From: Pseudomonadota bacterium
GTDB taxonomy: Bacteria; Pseudomonadota; Gammaproteobacteria; Acidiferrobacterales; UBA6901
Length of the DNA: 64,000 nt
NCBI GenBank assembly: GCA_021819085.1
Contig: JAKASJ010000008.1
Span: 1 to 64,000 of the forward strand
Direction of reading: 5' to 3'
A program made the translations under genes and the position numbers. The notes beneath the pieces are model-generated. The model had not been told where the DNA came from and made no database searches. It saw only the letters and a program-made list of their open reading frames with translations. Below are positions 16,318 to 25,416 of the stretch, in pieces; within the stretch, counting starts at the first letter, position 1, and each line of letters starts with the position of its first letter.

Positions 16318-17706
16318 ATGAACCATTCTCTCAAATTCGAACCAGAACTGCTGCGCCGCTACGACAAGGCCGGACCGCGCTACACGTCGTACCCGACGGC
16401 GGTCCAGTTTCATCAAGGTTTCGGCGAGCAGGAGTACCGCGCCTGGGCTGCGCGTAGCAATGACGGCAATCGCGCGCCGCCGCTTTCGCTTTATGTCCAC
16501 CTGCCATTCTGTGACACCGTGTGCTACTACTGCGCGTGCAACAAAGTGGTTACCAAGGATCACTCGCGTGCGGCGCCTTATCTGCAGAGACTGTTCCGCG
16601 AGATCGCATTTCAGGGAGCTTTGTTTGATCGTTCCCGGCGGGTAGACCAGCTGCACTGGGGCGGGGGCACGCCGACATTCATATCGCCTGCCGAAATGCG
16701 TGCGCTCATGACATCGCTGGGCGAGCATTTCAGCCTTCGCAGTGATGACGGCGGGGAATATTCCATCGAGATCGACCCGCGCACCGCCGGCGAGCCGACG
16801 ATCCGGATGCTGCGCGAGCTTGGCTTTAATCGCATCAGTCTTGGAGTGCAGGACTTCGACCCGGTGGTGCAGAAGGCGGTTAACCGCGTGCAGTCTGAGC
16901 AGGAGACGGTGGCTGTCCTCGATGCTGCCCGGCAGCACGGATTTCGATCGGTCAACATCGACTTGATATACGGACTTCCCCATCAAAGCAGAGAGAGTTT
17001 TGCGCGCACGCTCGATCGCGTCATCGCCGCTGGCCCGGAACGCTTGTCGGTGTTCAACTACGCGCACCTTCCGGAACTGTTCAAGCCGCAACGGCGTATT
17101 AAAGCCGAGGATCTGCCGAGCGCGGCGGAGAAACTCGATATCCTGCAGCTTACCATTGAAAAGCTCGGGACGGCGGGCTACGTGTACATTGGCATGGATC
17201 ATTTCGCGCGCCCGGACGACGAACTTGCCATAGCCCAGCGCAACGGCACTCTTTATCGAAATTTCCAAGGCTATTCCACCCATGCCGATTGTGACCTCGT
17301 GGGTCTGGGAGTCAGCGCGATCGGAAAGATTGGCGGAAGCTACAGCCAGAATGTGCGTACGCTGGATGAATATCATTCCGCAATCGATGCAGACCGGCTC
17401 CCCGTGATGCGTGGCATAGAGCTGAGCAATGATGATGTGCTGCGGCGTGAGGTCATTACCAGACTTATCTGTCACTTCGAACTCGACGTGGATACGATCA
17501 GCGAGCGGTTTGCGATCCGCTTCTCGGATTACTTCGCCCAGGAACTGGCGGAACTCCAGTCCATGCAGAACGACGGTCTGTTGGCGGTTGATCCGCATTC
17601 GATCCGCGTCCTGCCCTCCGGCAAGCTGCTTATCAGGAACATCTGCATGGTCTTCGACCGCTACCTGCGCGCCCGGAAGGAGCAACGCTTTTCCAAAGTG
17701 ATCTGA
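16318..17706 (+). CDS. hemN: oxygen-independent coproporphyrinogen III dehydrogenase
   Basis: The 462-residue protein aligns throughout with E. coli HemN: RRYDKAGPRYTSYPTA, the radical SAM cluster ligands C65, C69 and C72 plus C74 (in FCDTVCYYCACNK), QLHWGGGTPTF, SVFNYAHLPELFKPQRRIK, and the C-terminal GKLLIRNICMVFDRYL. It decarboxylates coproporphyrinogen III to protoporphyrinogen IX without O2 in the cytoplasm, using two SAM. The full length and catalytic motifs separate it from HemW, which lacks the RNICMVFD region. The next gene downstream encodes an Fnr-type regulator. Confidence 0.97.
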   Translation: MNHSLKFEPELLRRYDKAGPRYTSYPTAVQFHQGFGEQEYRAWAARSNDGNRAPPLSLYVHLPFCDTVCYYCACNKVVTKDHSRAAPYLQRLFREIAFQGALFDRSRRVDQLHWGGGTPTFISPAEMRALMTSLGEHFSLRSDDGGEYSIEIDPRTAGEPTIRMLRELGFNRISLGVQDFDPVVQKAVNRVQSEQETVAVLDAARQHGFRSVNIDLIYGLPHQSRESFARTLDRVIAAGPERLSVFNYAHLPELFKPQRRIKAEDLPSAAEKLDILQLTIEKLGTAGYVYIGMDHFARPDDELAIAQRNGTLYRNFQGYSTHADCDLVGLGVSAIGKIGGSYSQNVRTLDEYHSAIDADRLPVMRGIELSNDDVLRREVITRLICHFELDVDTISERFAIRFSDYFAQELAELQSMQNDGLLAVDPHSIRVLPSGKLLIRNICMVFDRYLRARKEQRFSKVI

Positions 17707-18058
17707 GCTTTCGAGCGTCTGTTGGACAGGCTTAGGTCCCTCACCTGTGTGATTCCTGTTGCTGGCCGATCAGACACCACATTGATATGTGGCGCTCGCT
17801 CGGTTCAATGTCCAGCGTCCGCTATAGACATCAGTCGATCGATGGCCTGCAATGTGCGCCCCTTGCGGCAGGGCAGGCCCAGCCCGGATATCGATTGGCA
17901 CCAGAGTCAAACCGCTATATAGTCGGCTGACGCGTATGCACGGAACGGTTTGTCCGGCGTCCGGGTTGCACGCGGTCATCACGAGCCTAAATTACGATAA
18001 ATTGTAAGGCTATTTCCTGCAGGGCTGAAAATCCGTTCTTACAGGAGGTTTGCGGATC
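17707..18058. other. intergenic upstream of the Anr/Fnr gene
   Basis: These 352 bases contain no recognisable gene. The last 70 are AT-richer and probably hold the promoter of the regulator; no FNR box is seen, so autoregulation is not supported. Confidence 0.4.
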
Positions 18059-18805
18059 GTGTCTGACGCACTCATCAGCGACAAGAGAGGCGCTGCCGTG
18101 ATCAGCATCGCCAGCATCAAGGCAGCCTGCAAGGATTGCTCGCTTCGGGATCTGTGTCTGCCGCTGGGTCTAGATGATGCCGACATGTTGGCGCTCGACC
18201 GGATTGTCAAGCGGCGACGTACCGTACGCAAGGGCGAACACCTGTTTCGCATGGGAGAGCCGCTGCAGATGCTCTACGCCATACGTTCGGGTGCGATGAA
18301 GACCTCGGAGCTGCTCGGGGACGGGCGCATCCAGATTACTGGTTTCCAGCTGCCCGGCGAGATACTCGGCGTCGACGCGATCGATGGGGACCGCCATCGC
18401 TGCAATGCCGAGGCGCTCGAGATTTCGGAAGTTTGCGAGATTCCCTGGGGCAAGCTCGAGGAACTCGCACAGCACATCAGCGGGTTGCAGCATCAGCTTC
18501 TGCGCCTGATGAGCGGCGAGATTGGGCGCGAAGGCCAGCTGCTGCTCATGATCGGCAAGATGAGTGCTGACGAGCGCCTGCTTGCGTGTCTGCTCAATTT
18601 CTCTCAGCGCCAAATGCGGCTCGGTATGTCACCTACCGACATCAAGCTCCACATGTCCCGTCAGGATATGGGCGATTACCTGGGGCTTGCCCTGGAGACC
18701 GTAAGTCGTCTGTTTTCCCGATTCCAGGAGGAGGGACTGCTTACCGTCCGCGGCAAGTACGTACACCTGACCAGCCTAGACGCGATCCACCGTCGCCTGA
18801 CTTAA
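18059..18805 (+). CDS. fnr: Crp/Fnr-family oxygen sensor (Anr/Fnr)
   Basis: The 248-residue regulator carries the four cluster ligands of Fnr: C24, C27, C33 (AACKDCSLRDLC) and C126 (SEVCEIPW), at the same spacing as E. coli C20, C23, C29 and C122. A cNMP-type beta roll follows, then a helix-turn-helix with recognition helix LALETVSRLFSRF, whose E-x2-SR residues read TTGAT/ATCAA boxes. The [4Fe-4S] form dimerises and activates transcription under anoxia. The GTG at 18059 is chosen because AGGAGG lies 10 bases upstream. It likely acts on the boxes at 9821, 15640 and 30392. Confidence 0.95.
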   Translation: MSDALISDKRGAAVISIASIKAACKDCSLRDLCLPLGLDDADMLALDRIVKRRRTVRKGEHLFRMGEPLQMLYAIRSGAMKTSELLGDGRIQITGFQLPGEILGVDAIDGDRHRCNAEALEISEVCEIPWGKLEELAQHISGLQHQLLRLMSGEIGREGQLLLMIGKMSADERLLACLLNFSQRQMRLGMSPTDIKLHMSRQDMGDYLGLALETVSRLFSRFQEEGLLTVRGKYVHLTSLDAIHRRLT

Positions 18806-18869
18806 GTCGGTCGGCTGGCGGCACGATGGTCTCCGCGAATTGAGTATGAGACTTCGCTCTAGGCAGTAA

Positions 18870-18902
18870 TTGTCAACCCGGACAGACAATGAGGGTTGAC
18901 AA
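18870..18902 (+). promoter_or_regulatory. BirA operator overlapping the bioB promoter
   Basis: TTGTCAACC (18870-18878) and its exact reverse complement GGTTGACAA (18894-18902) are separated by 15 bases. This matches the proteobacterial BirA site (TTGTAAACC, 14-16 bases, GGTTTACAA) with one symmetric change per arm. The right arm contains TTGACA (18896-18901), a perfect -35 box with TAGTTT (18919-18924) as -10 at 17-base spacing, so biotin-loaded BirA should block bioB transcription. Confidence 0.85.
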
Positions 18903-18956
18903 TAACGGTCGCTTCGCCTAGTTTCGCCAGCTCGTCCAAGCCGTGAGCGACTACCC

Positions 18957-19937
18957 ATGTCCGCGATGACTGTCGACCAAGTCAATGTATTGTTTGGTCT
19001 GCCATTCAATGACTTGCTGCATCGTGCCCATGTCGTGCATCGGCAGAACTTCGACCCCAATGCGGTCCAGGTGAGCACGCTGTTGTCCATCAAAACAGGG
19101 GGCTGCTCGGAAGATTGCGGCTATTGTTCCCAGGCCGCACGCTACCACACAGGAGTCGAGAGCCAGCCTCTCATGTCGGTCGAAGAGGTTTCCGACGCGG
19201 CACGTGCCGCGAAGGCGAACGGAGCGACCCGTTTTTGCATGGGGGCCGCGTGGCGAGGTCCGAAACAGCGAGACCTTGAGCCGGTGTTGGACATGATCCG
19301 CGCAGTGCGTTCCCTGGGGCTTGAGACCTGTGTCACTCTGGGCATGTTGCATGACGATCAGGCGCGGCAATTGGCCGAAGCCGGGCTGGACTACTATAAC
19401 CATAATATCGATACCGCCCCGGATTTCTACGCGGAGGTGATCCATACGCATCGTTGGCAGGATCGGATCGATACCCTGAACCTCGTGCGCCAGGCCGGTA
19501 TCAAGGTCTGCAGTGGCGGAATTGTCGGAATGGGAGAGGCGCGTATTGACCGTGCCGGCCTGATTGCCCAGCTCGCAGCGCTGGATCCGCAACCGGAAAG
19601 CGTGCCGATCAATCTGCTGGTGCGTATTCCCGGCACCCCGCTCGGCGATACGCCGGCGCTGGACCCTATTGAATTCGTGCGTACGATCGCGGTTACACGG
19701 CTGGTGCTCGAACGCAGTTTCATCCGTCTATCCGCTGGCCGCCGCGAGATGCCGGAGGAATTGCAGGCGCTGTGCTTCTTTGCCGGTGCCAATTCGATTT
19801 TCTACGGCGAGCGCTTGCTTACCACGCCCAACCCGCAAACCGATCGGGACCTCGCTCTGTTCGAGAAGCTCGGCCTCCGTCCCATGTCGCCTGGCGCAGC
19901 GGTGGCGGAAGAGGGTCTAGATAAGACCGGCAGCTGA
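18957..19937 (+). CDS. bioB: biotin synthase
   Basis: The 326-residue radical SAM enzyme inserts sulfur into dethiobiotin. It shows C50, C54 and C57 ([12 protein letters not shown]) for the [4Fe-4S] cluster, [33 protein letters not shown] and the C-terminal [12 protein letters not shown]. Cysteines and the Arg in SFIRLSAGR match the ligands of the sacrificial [2Fe-2S] cluster. The gene stands alone behind a BirA-type operator and converges with arnD. The ATG at 18957 is preceded by a weak ribosome site; a second ATG at 18966 is possible. Confidence 0.97.
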   Translation: MSAMTVDQVNVLFGLPFNDLLHRAHVVHRQNFDPNAVQVSTLLSIKTGGCSEDCGYCSQAARYHTGVESQPLMSVEEVSDAARAAKANGATRFCMGAAWRGPKQRDLEPVLDMIRAVRSLGLETCVTLGMLHDDQARQLAEAGLDYYNHNIDTAPDFYAEVIHTHRWQDRIDTLNLVRQAGIKVCSGGIVGMGEARIDRAGLIAQLAALDPQPESVPINLLVRIPGTPLGDTPALDPIEFVRTIAVTRLVLERSFIRLSAGRREMPEELQALCFFAGANSIFYGERLLTTPNPQTDRDLALFEKLGLRPMSPGAAVAEEGLDKTGS

Positions 19938-19953
19938 TCTCCGGTCCGACACC

Positions 19954-20862
19954 TCAGGCACAGCGCTGCACGGCCAACGTGCCGGTGCGGCCTTCAACCT
20001 GGCCCTGTGCGAGATCGCATACCGGAACGGCCGGAAGCGTGTGCAGTAGCTCATCGGCGATATCGCACAGCCTGCGCAGACGCGCAGGCAAAGCCAGCGT
20101 ACGCACCAGCAGCTCGCGAAATAGGGGCAGTTTGCTCATGCCCTCAATCTCGGCATGCGCGGTTAGCACATGCAGTCCGCCAGTGCGCAGACGCGACAGG
20201 TATAATTCCAGGATCTGCGATTCCTCATACCCCGGGCGGCCGAGCAGCTCGTCCAGGGTCGGAAGCGTTGTCGGAATCTGCAGCGTCCTGAATACCCGAT
20301 TTCCGACGCGCGGCATGAATGGATGGGTACCGCGCGCGTCGCTCGCATAACGTAGTCCGGCATCATCATAGGCCGCCAGACTGTAGGCGTTCGCCTGCCA
20401 GCCCGCGGCCCCGGCGGTGGCCGCGGGTTCGCCGAAAATCCGCAGAAACTCGTGCTGTGCCCTGCCGAATTCCTCGGCCACCTCTGTCGCCCGCATCCGT
20501 CCAAGCCCGTCCTGCCAACGTATGTGATCGTAACAGTGGATGCCGACCTCATGTCCCTGGGCTCGCACCGCACGCATGACCGTGTCGTTGCGACGTCCGA
20601 TATGAGGTCCCGGCAGAAGAACGCCGTTGAGTAGCGTACGGATACCGTACATTGCAACGACGTTGGTGCGTGCGACTTTCGTGAAAAATCCGGGACGGAA
20701 CACACGCTTGATTGCCCGACCGGTATTGTCTGGTCCGAGCGAAAACAAAAAAGTGGCCGGCACTCCGACCTCCCGGAACAGCGCAAGAAGATTCGGTACG
20801 CCGATGCGCGTACCCCGGTCGGTGTCGACATCGACCTTTATGGCAAGTGTGATTCCGGGCAT
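19954..20862 (-). CDS. arnD: 4-deoxy-4-formamido-L-arabinose-phosphoundecaprenol deformylase
   Basis: The 302-residue protein is a NodB-type polysaccharide deacetylase with ITLAIKVDVDT at the start (metal-binding Asp), GHEVGIHCYDHIRWQ (H-x3-H region), GWQANAYSLAAYDDAGLRYASD and the C-terminal HAEIEGM. These match ArnD, which removes the formyl group from undecaprenyl-phosphate-Ara4FN at the inner membrane. It is the last gene of the arn operon, starting 11 bases after arnA dehydrogenase ends. The tail after about residue 275 is not conserved. Confidence 0.93.
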   Translation of the reverse strand: MPGITLAIKVDVDTDRGTRIGVPNLLALFREVGVPATFLFSLGPDNTGRAIKRVFRPGFFTKVARTNVVAMYGIRTLLNGVLLPGPHIGRRNDTVMRAVRAQGHEVGIHCYDHIRWQDGLGRMRATEVAEEFGRAQHEFLRIFGEPAATAGAAGWQANAYSLAAYDDAGLRYASDARGTHPFMPRVGNRVFRTLQIPTTLPTLDELLGRPGYEESQILELYLSRLRTGGLHVLTAHAEIEGMSKLPLFRELLVRTLALPARLRRLCDIADELLHTLPAVPVCDLAQGQVEGRTGTLAVQRCA

Positions 20863-20873
20863 GACCAGCGCCG

Positions 20874-21914
20874 TCAGCTCTCCAGCTCCTGCGTCGGCCT
20901 GCCCAGGTGATAGTCCAGCGTCTTGTGCAGTGCGGTCTTCAGGTCCGTGGTCGGACTCCAGCCAAGAAATTTCTGGGCGTTCTTGATCGAGGGTACGCGC
21001 GTCAGAATGTCCTGGTATCCCTTGCCGTAGTACTCACCAGAGCTTGTGGCTACGAGCTTTACGTTCTCGGCGAGCCCCGCGTATTTCGGGTAGGTCTTGA
21101 CGAGCGCCACCAGGGTTTCAGCCAGCTGTCGAATCGACATGTCGTTCTTCGGGTTACCGATGTTGAAAATGCGGCCGTCGGCGCATCCGTCCTTGTTCTC
21201 GATGATGCGCAGCAGTGCATCGACGCCATCGTCTATGTAGGTGAAGCTGCGCCGCTGCTCACCGCCATCGACAAGACGGATATCCTTGCCGCGCAAGATG
21301 TTTCCGATGAACTGGGTCAGCACGCGCGAACTGCCCTCCTTAGGCTCAAAAATATTGTCGAGCTTCGGTCCTATCCAGTTGAACGGCCGAAACAGCGTGA
21401 ACCGCAGCCCCTCTTTGGCACCATAGGCGAAGATCACGCGATCCATGAGCTGTTTCGAACACGAATAGATCCAGCGCTGTTTGTGTATCGGCCCAAGTAC
21501 GAGGTTGGTGTTTTCCTCGTCAAACTCGGCGTCCGGGCTCATGCCATAGACTTCCGACGTCGATGGAAAGAGCACGCGTTTGCCGTAACGGACGCACATG
21601 CGCACGATATGCAGGTTGGCCTCGAAATCCAGTTCGAACACCCGCAACGGATCGGTCACGTAGGTAGCAGGGGTGGCGATGGCGACCAGCGGCAGCACCA
21701 CGTCGCATTTCTTCACGTGATACTCGATCCATTCACGGTTGATGGTGATGTCGCCCTCCACGAAATGGAAGCGCTTGTCGCCCAGGCAGTCTCCAAGCTT
21801 GTCGGCACTCATGTCCATTCCGTAGACCTCCCAATCCTTGCGCTCGAGGATGTGCTGGGTCAGGCTGTTGCCGATGAAACCGTTGACGCCAAAAATAAGG
21901 ACCTTAAGACTCAT
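20874..21914 (-). CDS. arnA: UDP-glucuronate decarboxylase (ArnA C-terminal domain as a separate gene)
   Basis: The 346-residue SDR enzyme corresponds to the C-terminal half of E. coli ArnA, which oxidatively decarboxylates UDP-glucuronic acid to UDP-Ara4O. It has [14 protein letters not shown] for [22 protein letters not shown], the YSCSK Tyr-x3-Lys catalytic pair, FRPFNWIGP and [10 protein letters not shown]. In E. coli it is fused to the formyltransferase; here it starts with its own ATG 21 bases after the formyltransferase stop. Its length and lack of truncation suggest a working stand-alone enzyme. Confidence 0.93.
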   Translation of the reverse strand: MSLKVLIFGVNGFIGNSLTQHILERKDWEVYGMDMSADKLGDCLGDKRFHFVEGDITINREWIEYHVKKCDVVLPLVAIATPATYVTDPLRVFELDFEANLHIVRMCVRYGKRVLFPSTSEVYGMSPDAEFDEENTNLVLGPIHKQRWIYSCSKQLMDRVIFAYGAKEGLRFTLFRPFNWIGPKLDNIFEPKEGSSRVLTQFIGNILRGKDIRLVDGGEQRRSFTYIDDGVDALLRIIENKDGCADGRIFNIGNPKNDMSIRQLAETLVALVKTYPKYAGLAENVKLVATSSGEYYGKGYQDILTRVPSIKNAQKFLGWSPTTDLKTALHKTLDYHLGRPTQELES

Positions 21915-21935
21915 GTCATGTCTCCGTTGAAGATA

Positions 21936-22889
21936 TCAAATCGCTGTGTCCGGGTGCGGCGATGCGTGCGCCGTACCTAACTGCAACCCCTGGCGCAGGC
22001 CATGCGTACCGGCCGACGCCGCTTGCTCCTCGCCGTCCTGCCATTGCAGCGTGACGATCTCTAGACTCCCTTTGCCGGTACCCACCGTCAGCGGCTGTAC
22101 CGACAGTACCCTGCCCGGCGTGGCGCGCTCATCCGCACGCGGAAGCGCCCACCATATGAATAGCCGGCGCTCACCCAGATCTGTAAATGCACCCGGGTAG
22201 GGATGCGTCACGGCTCGAACCAGATTGAATATGCGCTGTGCCGGCAGTGTCCAGTCGATGCGGCCGTCCTCTGGCTTGCGCCCCCCGAAATAGCTGGCGA
22301 TCGCCTCATCCTGGGCGCGGTGCGGCGCGTTTCCGGCCTCGATCGCATCGATCTGTCGTTCAAGTACGCGTCGTGCGGCTGCGGTCACCCGGGCGAAGAC
22401 CTGCTGCGCAGAGTCGAGCGATCCGATCGGTACCTCCTCCTGATCGACAATATCGCCCGCGTCCGGCCGCTTTACCATCATATGCAGAGTTGCCCCGGTG
22501 CGGGTCTCGCCGTTCAGCACGGCCCAGTTCACCGGTACCCGCCCGCGGTAGCGTGGGAGCAGCGAGCCGTGCATATTGAATGCGCCCAGCGGAGGAATAT
22601 CGAGGATTTCCTGGCAGATCAGATTGCGGTAATAGAATGAAAACAGTATCTGCGGCCGCAGTGCGCGGATATGCTCGATCCAGACCGCAGTGTTGATCGA
22701 GTCCGGAGTATGTACCGGAATGGCATGCTCGCGTGCAAGTGTGGCAACCGATTTGAACCATATCTTTTCTGCAGGATCGTCATTGTGGGTAAACACCGCA
22801 ACGATGCGTGATCCGCGCCCGATCAGCGCCTGCAGACACTCGTAACCCACATCGTGGTAGGCGAAGACTACTATTGACGGTCTAGTCAA
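21936..22889 (-). CDS. arnA: UDP-Ara4N formyltransferase (ArnA N-terminal domain as a separate gene)
   Basis: The 317-residue protein corresponds to the ArnA N-terminal half, which formylates UDP-Ara4N using 10-formyl-THF. It shows FNMHGSLLPRYRGRVPVNW with the catalytic Asn and His, KRPDAGDIVDQEE with the catalytic Asp, and the C-terminal OB-like region (VTHPYPGAFTDL). Two residues of the next enzyme's operon context confirm the role: arnC upstream (8-base overlap) and the decarboxylase downstream. The last 30 residues (QAASAGTHGLRQ and on) are unconserved. Confidence 0.92.
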   Translation of the reverse strand: MTRPSIVVFAYHDVGYECLQALIGRGSRIVAVFTHNDDPAEKIWFKSVATLAREHAIPVHTPDSINTAVWIEHIRALRPQILFSFYYRNLICQEILDIPPLGAFNMHGSLLPRYRGRVPVNWAVLNGETRTGATLHMMVKRPDAGDIVDQEEVPIGSLDSAQQVFARVTAAARRVLERQIDAIEAGNAPHRAQDEAIASYFGGRKPEDGRIDWTLPAQRIFNLVRAVTHPYPGAFTDLGERRLFIWWALPRADERATPGRVLSVQPLTVGTGKGSLEIVTLQWQDGEEQAASAGTHGLRQGLQLGTAHASPHPDTAI

Positions 22890-23877
22890 CGCCGCGGGCC
22901 CCGTGGGTGAGTGCTTCGCCGCGGTCGGCGGTTGCAGGTTCTGCGTCCGGCTGCAGGATTCTTTTTATCACAAAGCGCGGCCGGCGGCGCACTTCCTGAT
23001 ATATGCGGCCCACGTATTCTCCTATGATTCCCAGGCCCATGATACCGACGCCCACCAGAAAATAGAGTATGGCGAACAGAGTGAATACGCCCTGCACTTC
23101 GGGTCCGATCACGATACGGCGGATGAATAGGTATATGACGAACAGGGTGCTCAGAATGGAAACGAATATCCCGAACATGGTGAACATCTGCAGTGGAACC
23201 ACCGAAAATCCGGTCATCAGGTCGAAGTTGAGGCGGATCAGGTCATACAGACGGTATTTGGATTTTCCGGCAGCGCGTGCATGATGTTCAACCTGGATCT
23301 CCGTCGGGTTGGCCGCGAAGCTGTAGGCCAGTGCCGGTATGAACGTCGATGTCTCGTTGCTCGCGTTGATGTTGTCCACGACCTCGCGCCGATATGCACG
23401 CAGCATGCAGCCCTGATCGCGCATGCGAATATGCGTGATGCGTGCACGCAGAGAATTTATGAGCTTCGACGCAATACGGCGAAAAAGCGTGTCGCGGCGA
23501 TCCGTGCGATAGCCGCCCACCACATCGTGACCAGCCTCGATTTCGGCCAGCAACTTCGGGATTTCCTCGGGCGGATTCTGCAGGTCCGCATCCATGGTCA
23601 CGATCACCTCTCCACGTACGTGCTCAAAGGCGGCCATGATTGCCATGTGCTGCCCGAAGTTGCCGTTGAAGTCGATGATGCAAACCTGTTGCGGGCGCCG
23701 GCGATGGAACTGCTCAAGCAGTGCCGCCGAGCGGTCTCGGCTGCCATCGTTGGTAAACACCAGCTCGTACGGCTTGCCGGCTGCATCCAGTACGCTAGTG
23801 AGGCGCAAAAAAAGGGTCTCGAGATTGGCTTCCTCGTTGTAGACAGGGATGACGACACTGAGGTAGGGACGTGTCAT
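22882..23877 (-). CDS. arnC: undecaprenyl-phosphate Ara4FN transferase
   Basis: The 331-residue GT2 glycosyltransferase shows SVVIPVYNEEANLETLF, MDADLQNPPEEI (the D-x-D metal motif), MRDQGCMLRAYRR, and two C-terminal membrane helices (about residues 235-260 and 270-295). It transfers Ara4FN from UDP to undecaprenyl phosphate on the cytoplasmic face. It follows arnB by 3 bases and overlaps the formyltransferase gene. The C-terminal 25 residues are variable. Confidence 0.95.
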   Translation of the reverse strand: MTRPYLSVVIPVYNEEANLETLFLRLTSVLDAAGKPYELVFTNDGSRDRSAALLEQFHRRRPQQVCIIDFNGNFGQHMAIMAAFEHVRGEVIVTMDADLQNPPEEIPKLLAEIEAGHDVVGGYRTDRRDTLFRRIASKLINSLRARITHIRMRDQGCMLRAYRREVVDNINASNETSTFIPALAYSFAANPTEIQVEHHARAAGKSKYRLYDLIRLNFDLMTGFSVVPLQMFTMFGIFVSILSTLFVIYLFIRRIVIGPEVQGVFTLFAILYFLVGVGIMGLGIIGEYVGRIYQEVRRRPRFVIKRILQPDAEPATADRGEALTHGARGVD

Positions 23878-23880
23878 GAC

Positions 23881-25038
23881 TCAGTCCCGCTGGAACAGAT
23901 CGGCCATGGCCATGATCACGCGTTCCTGATCGGCATCGCTCATTGCCGGAAACAGCGGCAGGCTTACGATGCGATCGGATATGCTTTCGGCATTCGGAAA
24001 ATCGCCGCGCCTGAAACCGAAATGATCGCGATAATAGGGATAGAGATGCACCGCCCGGTAGTGCAGGCCGGTGCCGATATTCCGTTCCTTCATCCCCTGC
24101 ATGAATGCGTCGCGGTCCATGTTGGCGGCCTGCGGATTGATGAGCGGCGTGAACAGGTGCCACGCGTGGCGATGCGGGTAGGCTGGCGTTCCCGGCAGGG
24201 TCCACTGTGGCCAGTCTGCGAGCAGCGTCTGGTAGCGCCGGGCGATCTCGGTACGGCGGCGGATGAACCCATCAAGTGCCGGGAGCTGATGCAGGCCGAG
24301 CGCTGCCTGCATGTCCATCATGTTGTATTTGAACCCGGGCGTGACTATCTCGTAGTGCTGGTTCCCTGTTTTGCCGAAGCGGTTCCACGCTTCCCGGTCC
24401 ATGCCGTGAAAGCGCAGCAGCGCGATGCTGTCGGCGAGCTTCGCATCGCGCGTCGCGACTGCGCCGCCCTCGCCGGTCGTTATGTTCTTGTTAGGATGGA
24501 AGCTGAATACCTGCGTGTCGCCGAAGCTTCCGATACGCCGGCCCCGGTACTCCGTGCCGATCGCATGGGCAGCATCCTCGATCACGCGCAGACCGTGTTT
24601 TTCGGCCAGTGCGTACAGCGGGTCCATGTCGACCGGCAATCCGGCGAAATGCACGGGAATGATGGCGCGGGTGCGGGTGGTAATGGCGCTGGCAAGCCGG
24701 TTTACGTCCATGTTGTAGGTGGCAGGCTCGACATCGACGAGCACCGGCCTTCCGCCGGCAAGCACGATGGTGTTCAAGGTCGCGGCGAAAGTCATGGGCG
24801 TCGTGATTACTTCATCGCCGGGCTCGAGCGACAGCGCCGCCAGCGCCAGATGAAGCCCGGCGGTCGCCGATGAAAGCGCCAGAACCCGAGGCGCCCCGAC
24901 ATAGACGGCGAGCGCCTCCTCGAACTTCTTTACGCGCGGTCCAGTGGTGATCCAGCCCGACTGCAAGCAGGCAACGACCTCTTCGATCGCTTCGCGGCTG
25001 ATTGTCGGGCGGGAAAAGGGAAGAAATTCGTCGGTCAT
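23881..25038 (-). CDS. arnB: UDP-Ara4O aminotransferase
   Basis: The 385-residue PLP enzyme of the DegT/DnrJ/EryC1 family shows SSATAGLHLAL, VIEDAAHAIGTEY, the Schiff-base Lys in FSFHPNKNITTGEGG, and the ARNB-specific HLFTPLI and GTGLHYRAVHLYPYY. It aminates UDP-Ara4O with glutamate to UDP-Ara4N. It lies between arnE and arnC with gaps of 12 and 3 bases, clearly in one transcript. Confidence 0.96.
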   Translation of the reverse strand: MTDEFLPFSRPTISREAIEEVVACLQSGWITTGPRVKKFEEALAVYVGAPRVLALSSATAGLHLALAALSLEPGDEVITTPMTFAATLNTIVLAGGRPVLVDVEPATYNMDVNRLASAITTRTRAIIPVHFAGLPVDMDPLYALAEKHGLRVIEDAAHAIGTEYRGRRIGSFGDTQVFSFHPNKNITTGEGGAVATRDAKLADSIALLRFHGMDREAWNRFGKTGNQHYEIVTPGFKYNMMDMQAALGLHQLPALDGFIRRRTEIARRYQTLLADWPQWTLPGTPAYPHRHAWHLFTPLINPQAANMDRDAFMQGMKERNIGTGLHYRAVHLYPYYRDHFGFRRGDFPNAESISDRIVSLPLFPAMSDADQERVIMAMADLFQRD

Positions 25039-25050
25039 GGAGGCAACGCC

Positions 25051-25416
25051 TTAGCTGCGGGTGATGAGGTATACGCCGCCCACGATGACCACGATCCCGG
25101 CAATGCGCGTGAGCGAGAGGCTTTCGTCGAACAGGTAATAGGCCGCGACGGCATTGACGATGTATCCGATGCTGAGCATCGGATAGGCAAAGCTGACCTG
25201 CACGCGCGACAGCACGAGTATCCACACCATGACGCTGACAACATAGCTGAAGAGGCCAGCCAGGATGAACGGGCTGACTGCCACCTGCATGCCTATCGGT
25301 ATCACGTTCGTCCAGGCAAAGGCGAAGTGTCCGATGCGGCGCATTCCTTCCTTCAGCAGCAGCTGGGCGGCAGCGTTGAGCAGCACGCCCAGCAGGATCA
25401 GCGGAAGATAGGTCAT
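25051..25416 (-). CDS. arnE: ArnE/ArnF-like flippase subunit (small multidrug-resistance fold)
   Basis: The 121-residue protein has four membrane helices and the EamA/SMR pattern (LLNAAAQLLLKEGMR near the start, VSFAYPMLSIGYIVNAVAAYYLF, GIVVIVGGVYLI at the end). In E. coli ArnE and ArnF together are thought to flip undecaprenyl-phosphate-Ara4N. Only one such gene is visible here, so it may work as a homodimer or its partner may lie elsewhere. It overlaps the arnT stop by four bases (ATGA). Confidence 0.85.
   Translation of the reverse strand: MTYLPLILLGVLLNAAAQLLLKEGMRRIGHFAFAWTNVIPIGMQVAVSPFILAGLFSYVVSVMVWILVLSRVQVSFAYPMLSIGYIVNAVAAYYLFDESLSLTRIAGIVVIVGGVYLITRS

Noticed and set aside
16304-16326. 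TTGATTTATGAAC at the hemN start codon as an FNR site.
   Set aside because: It contains the start codon and only one half-site matches, so it cannot work as a normal upstream activator site.
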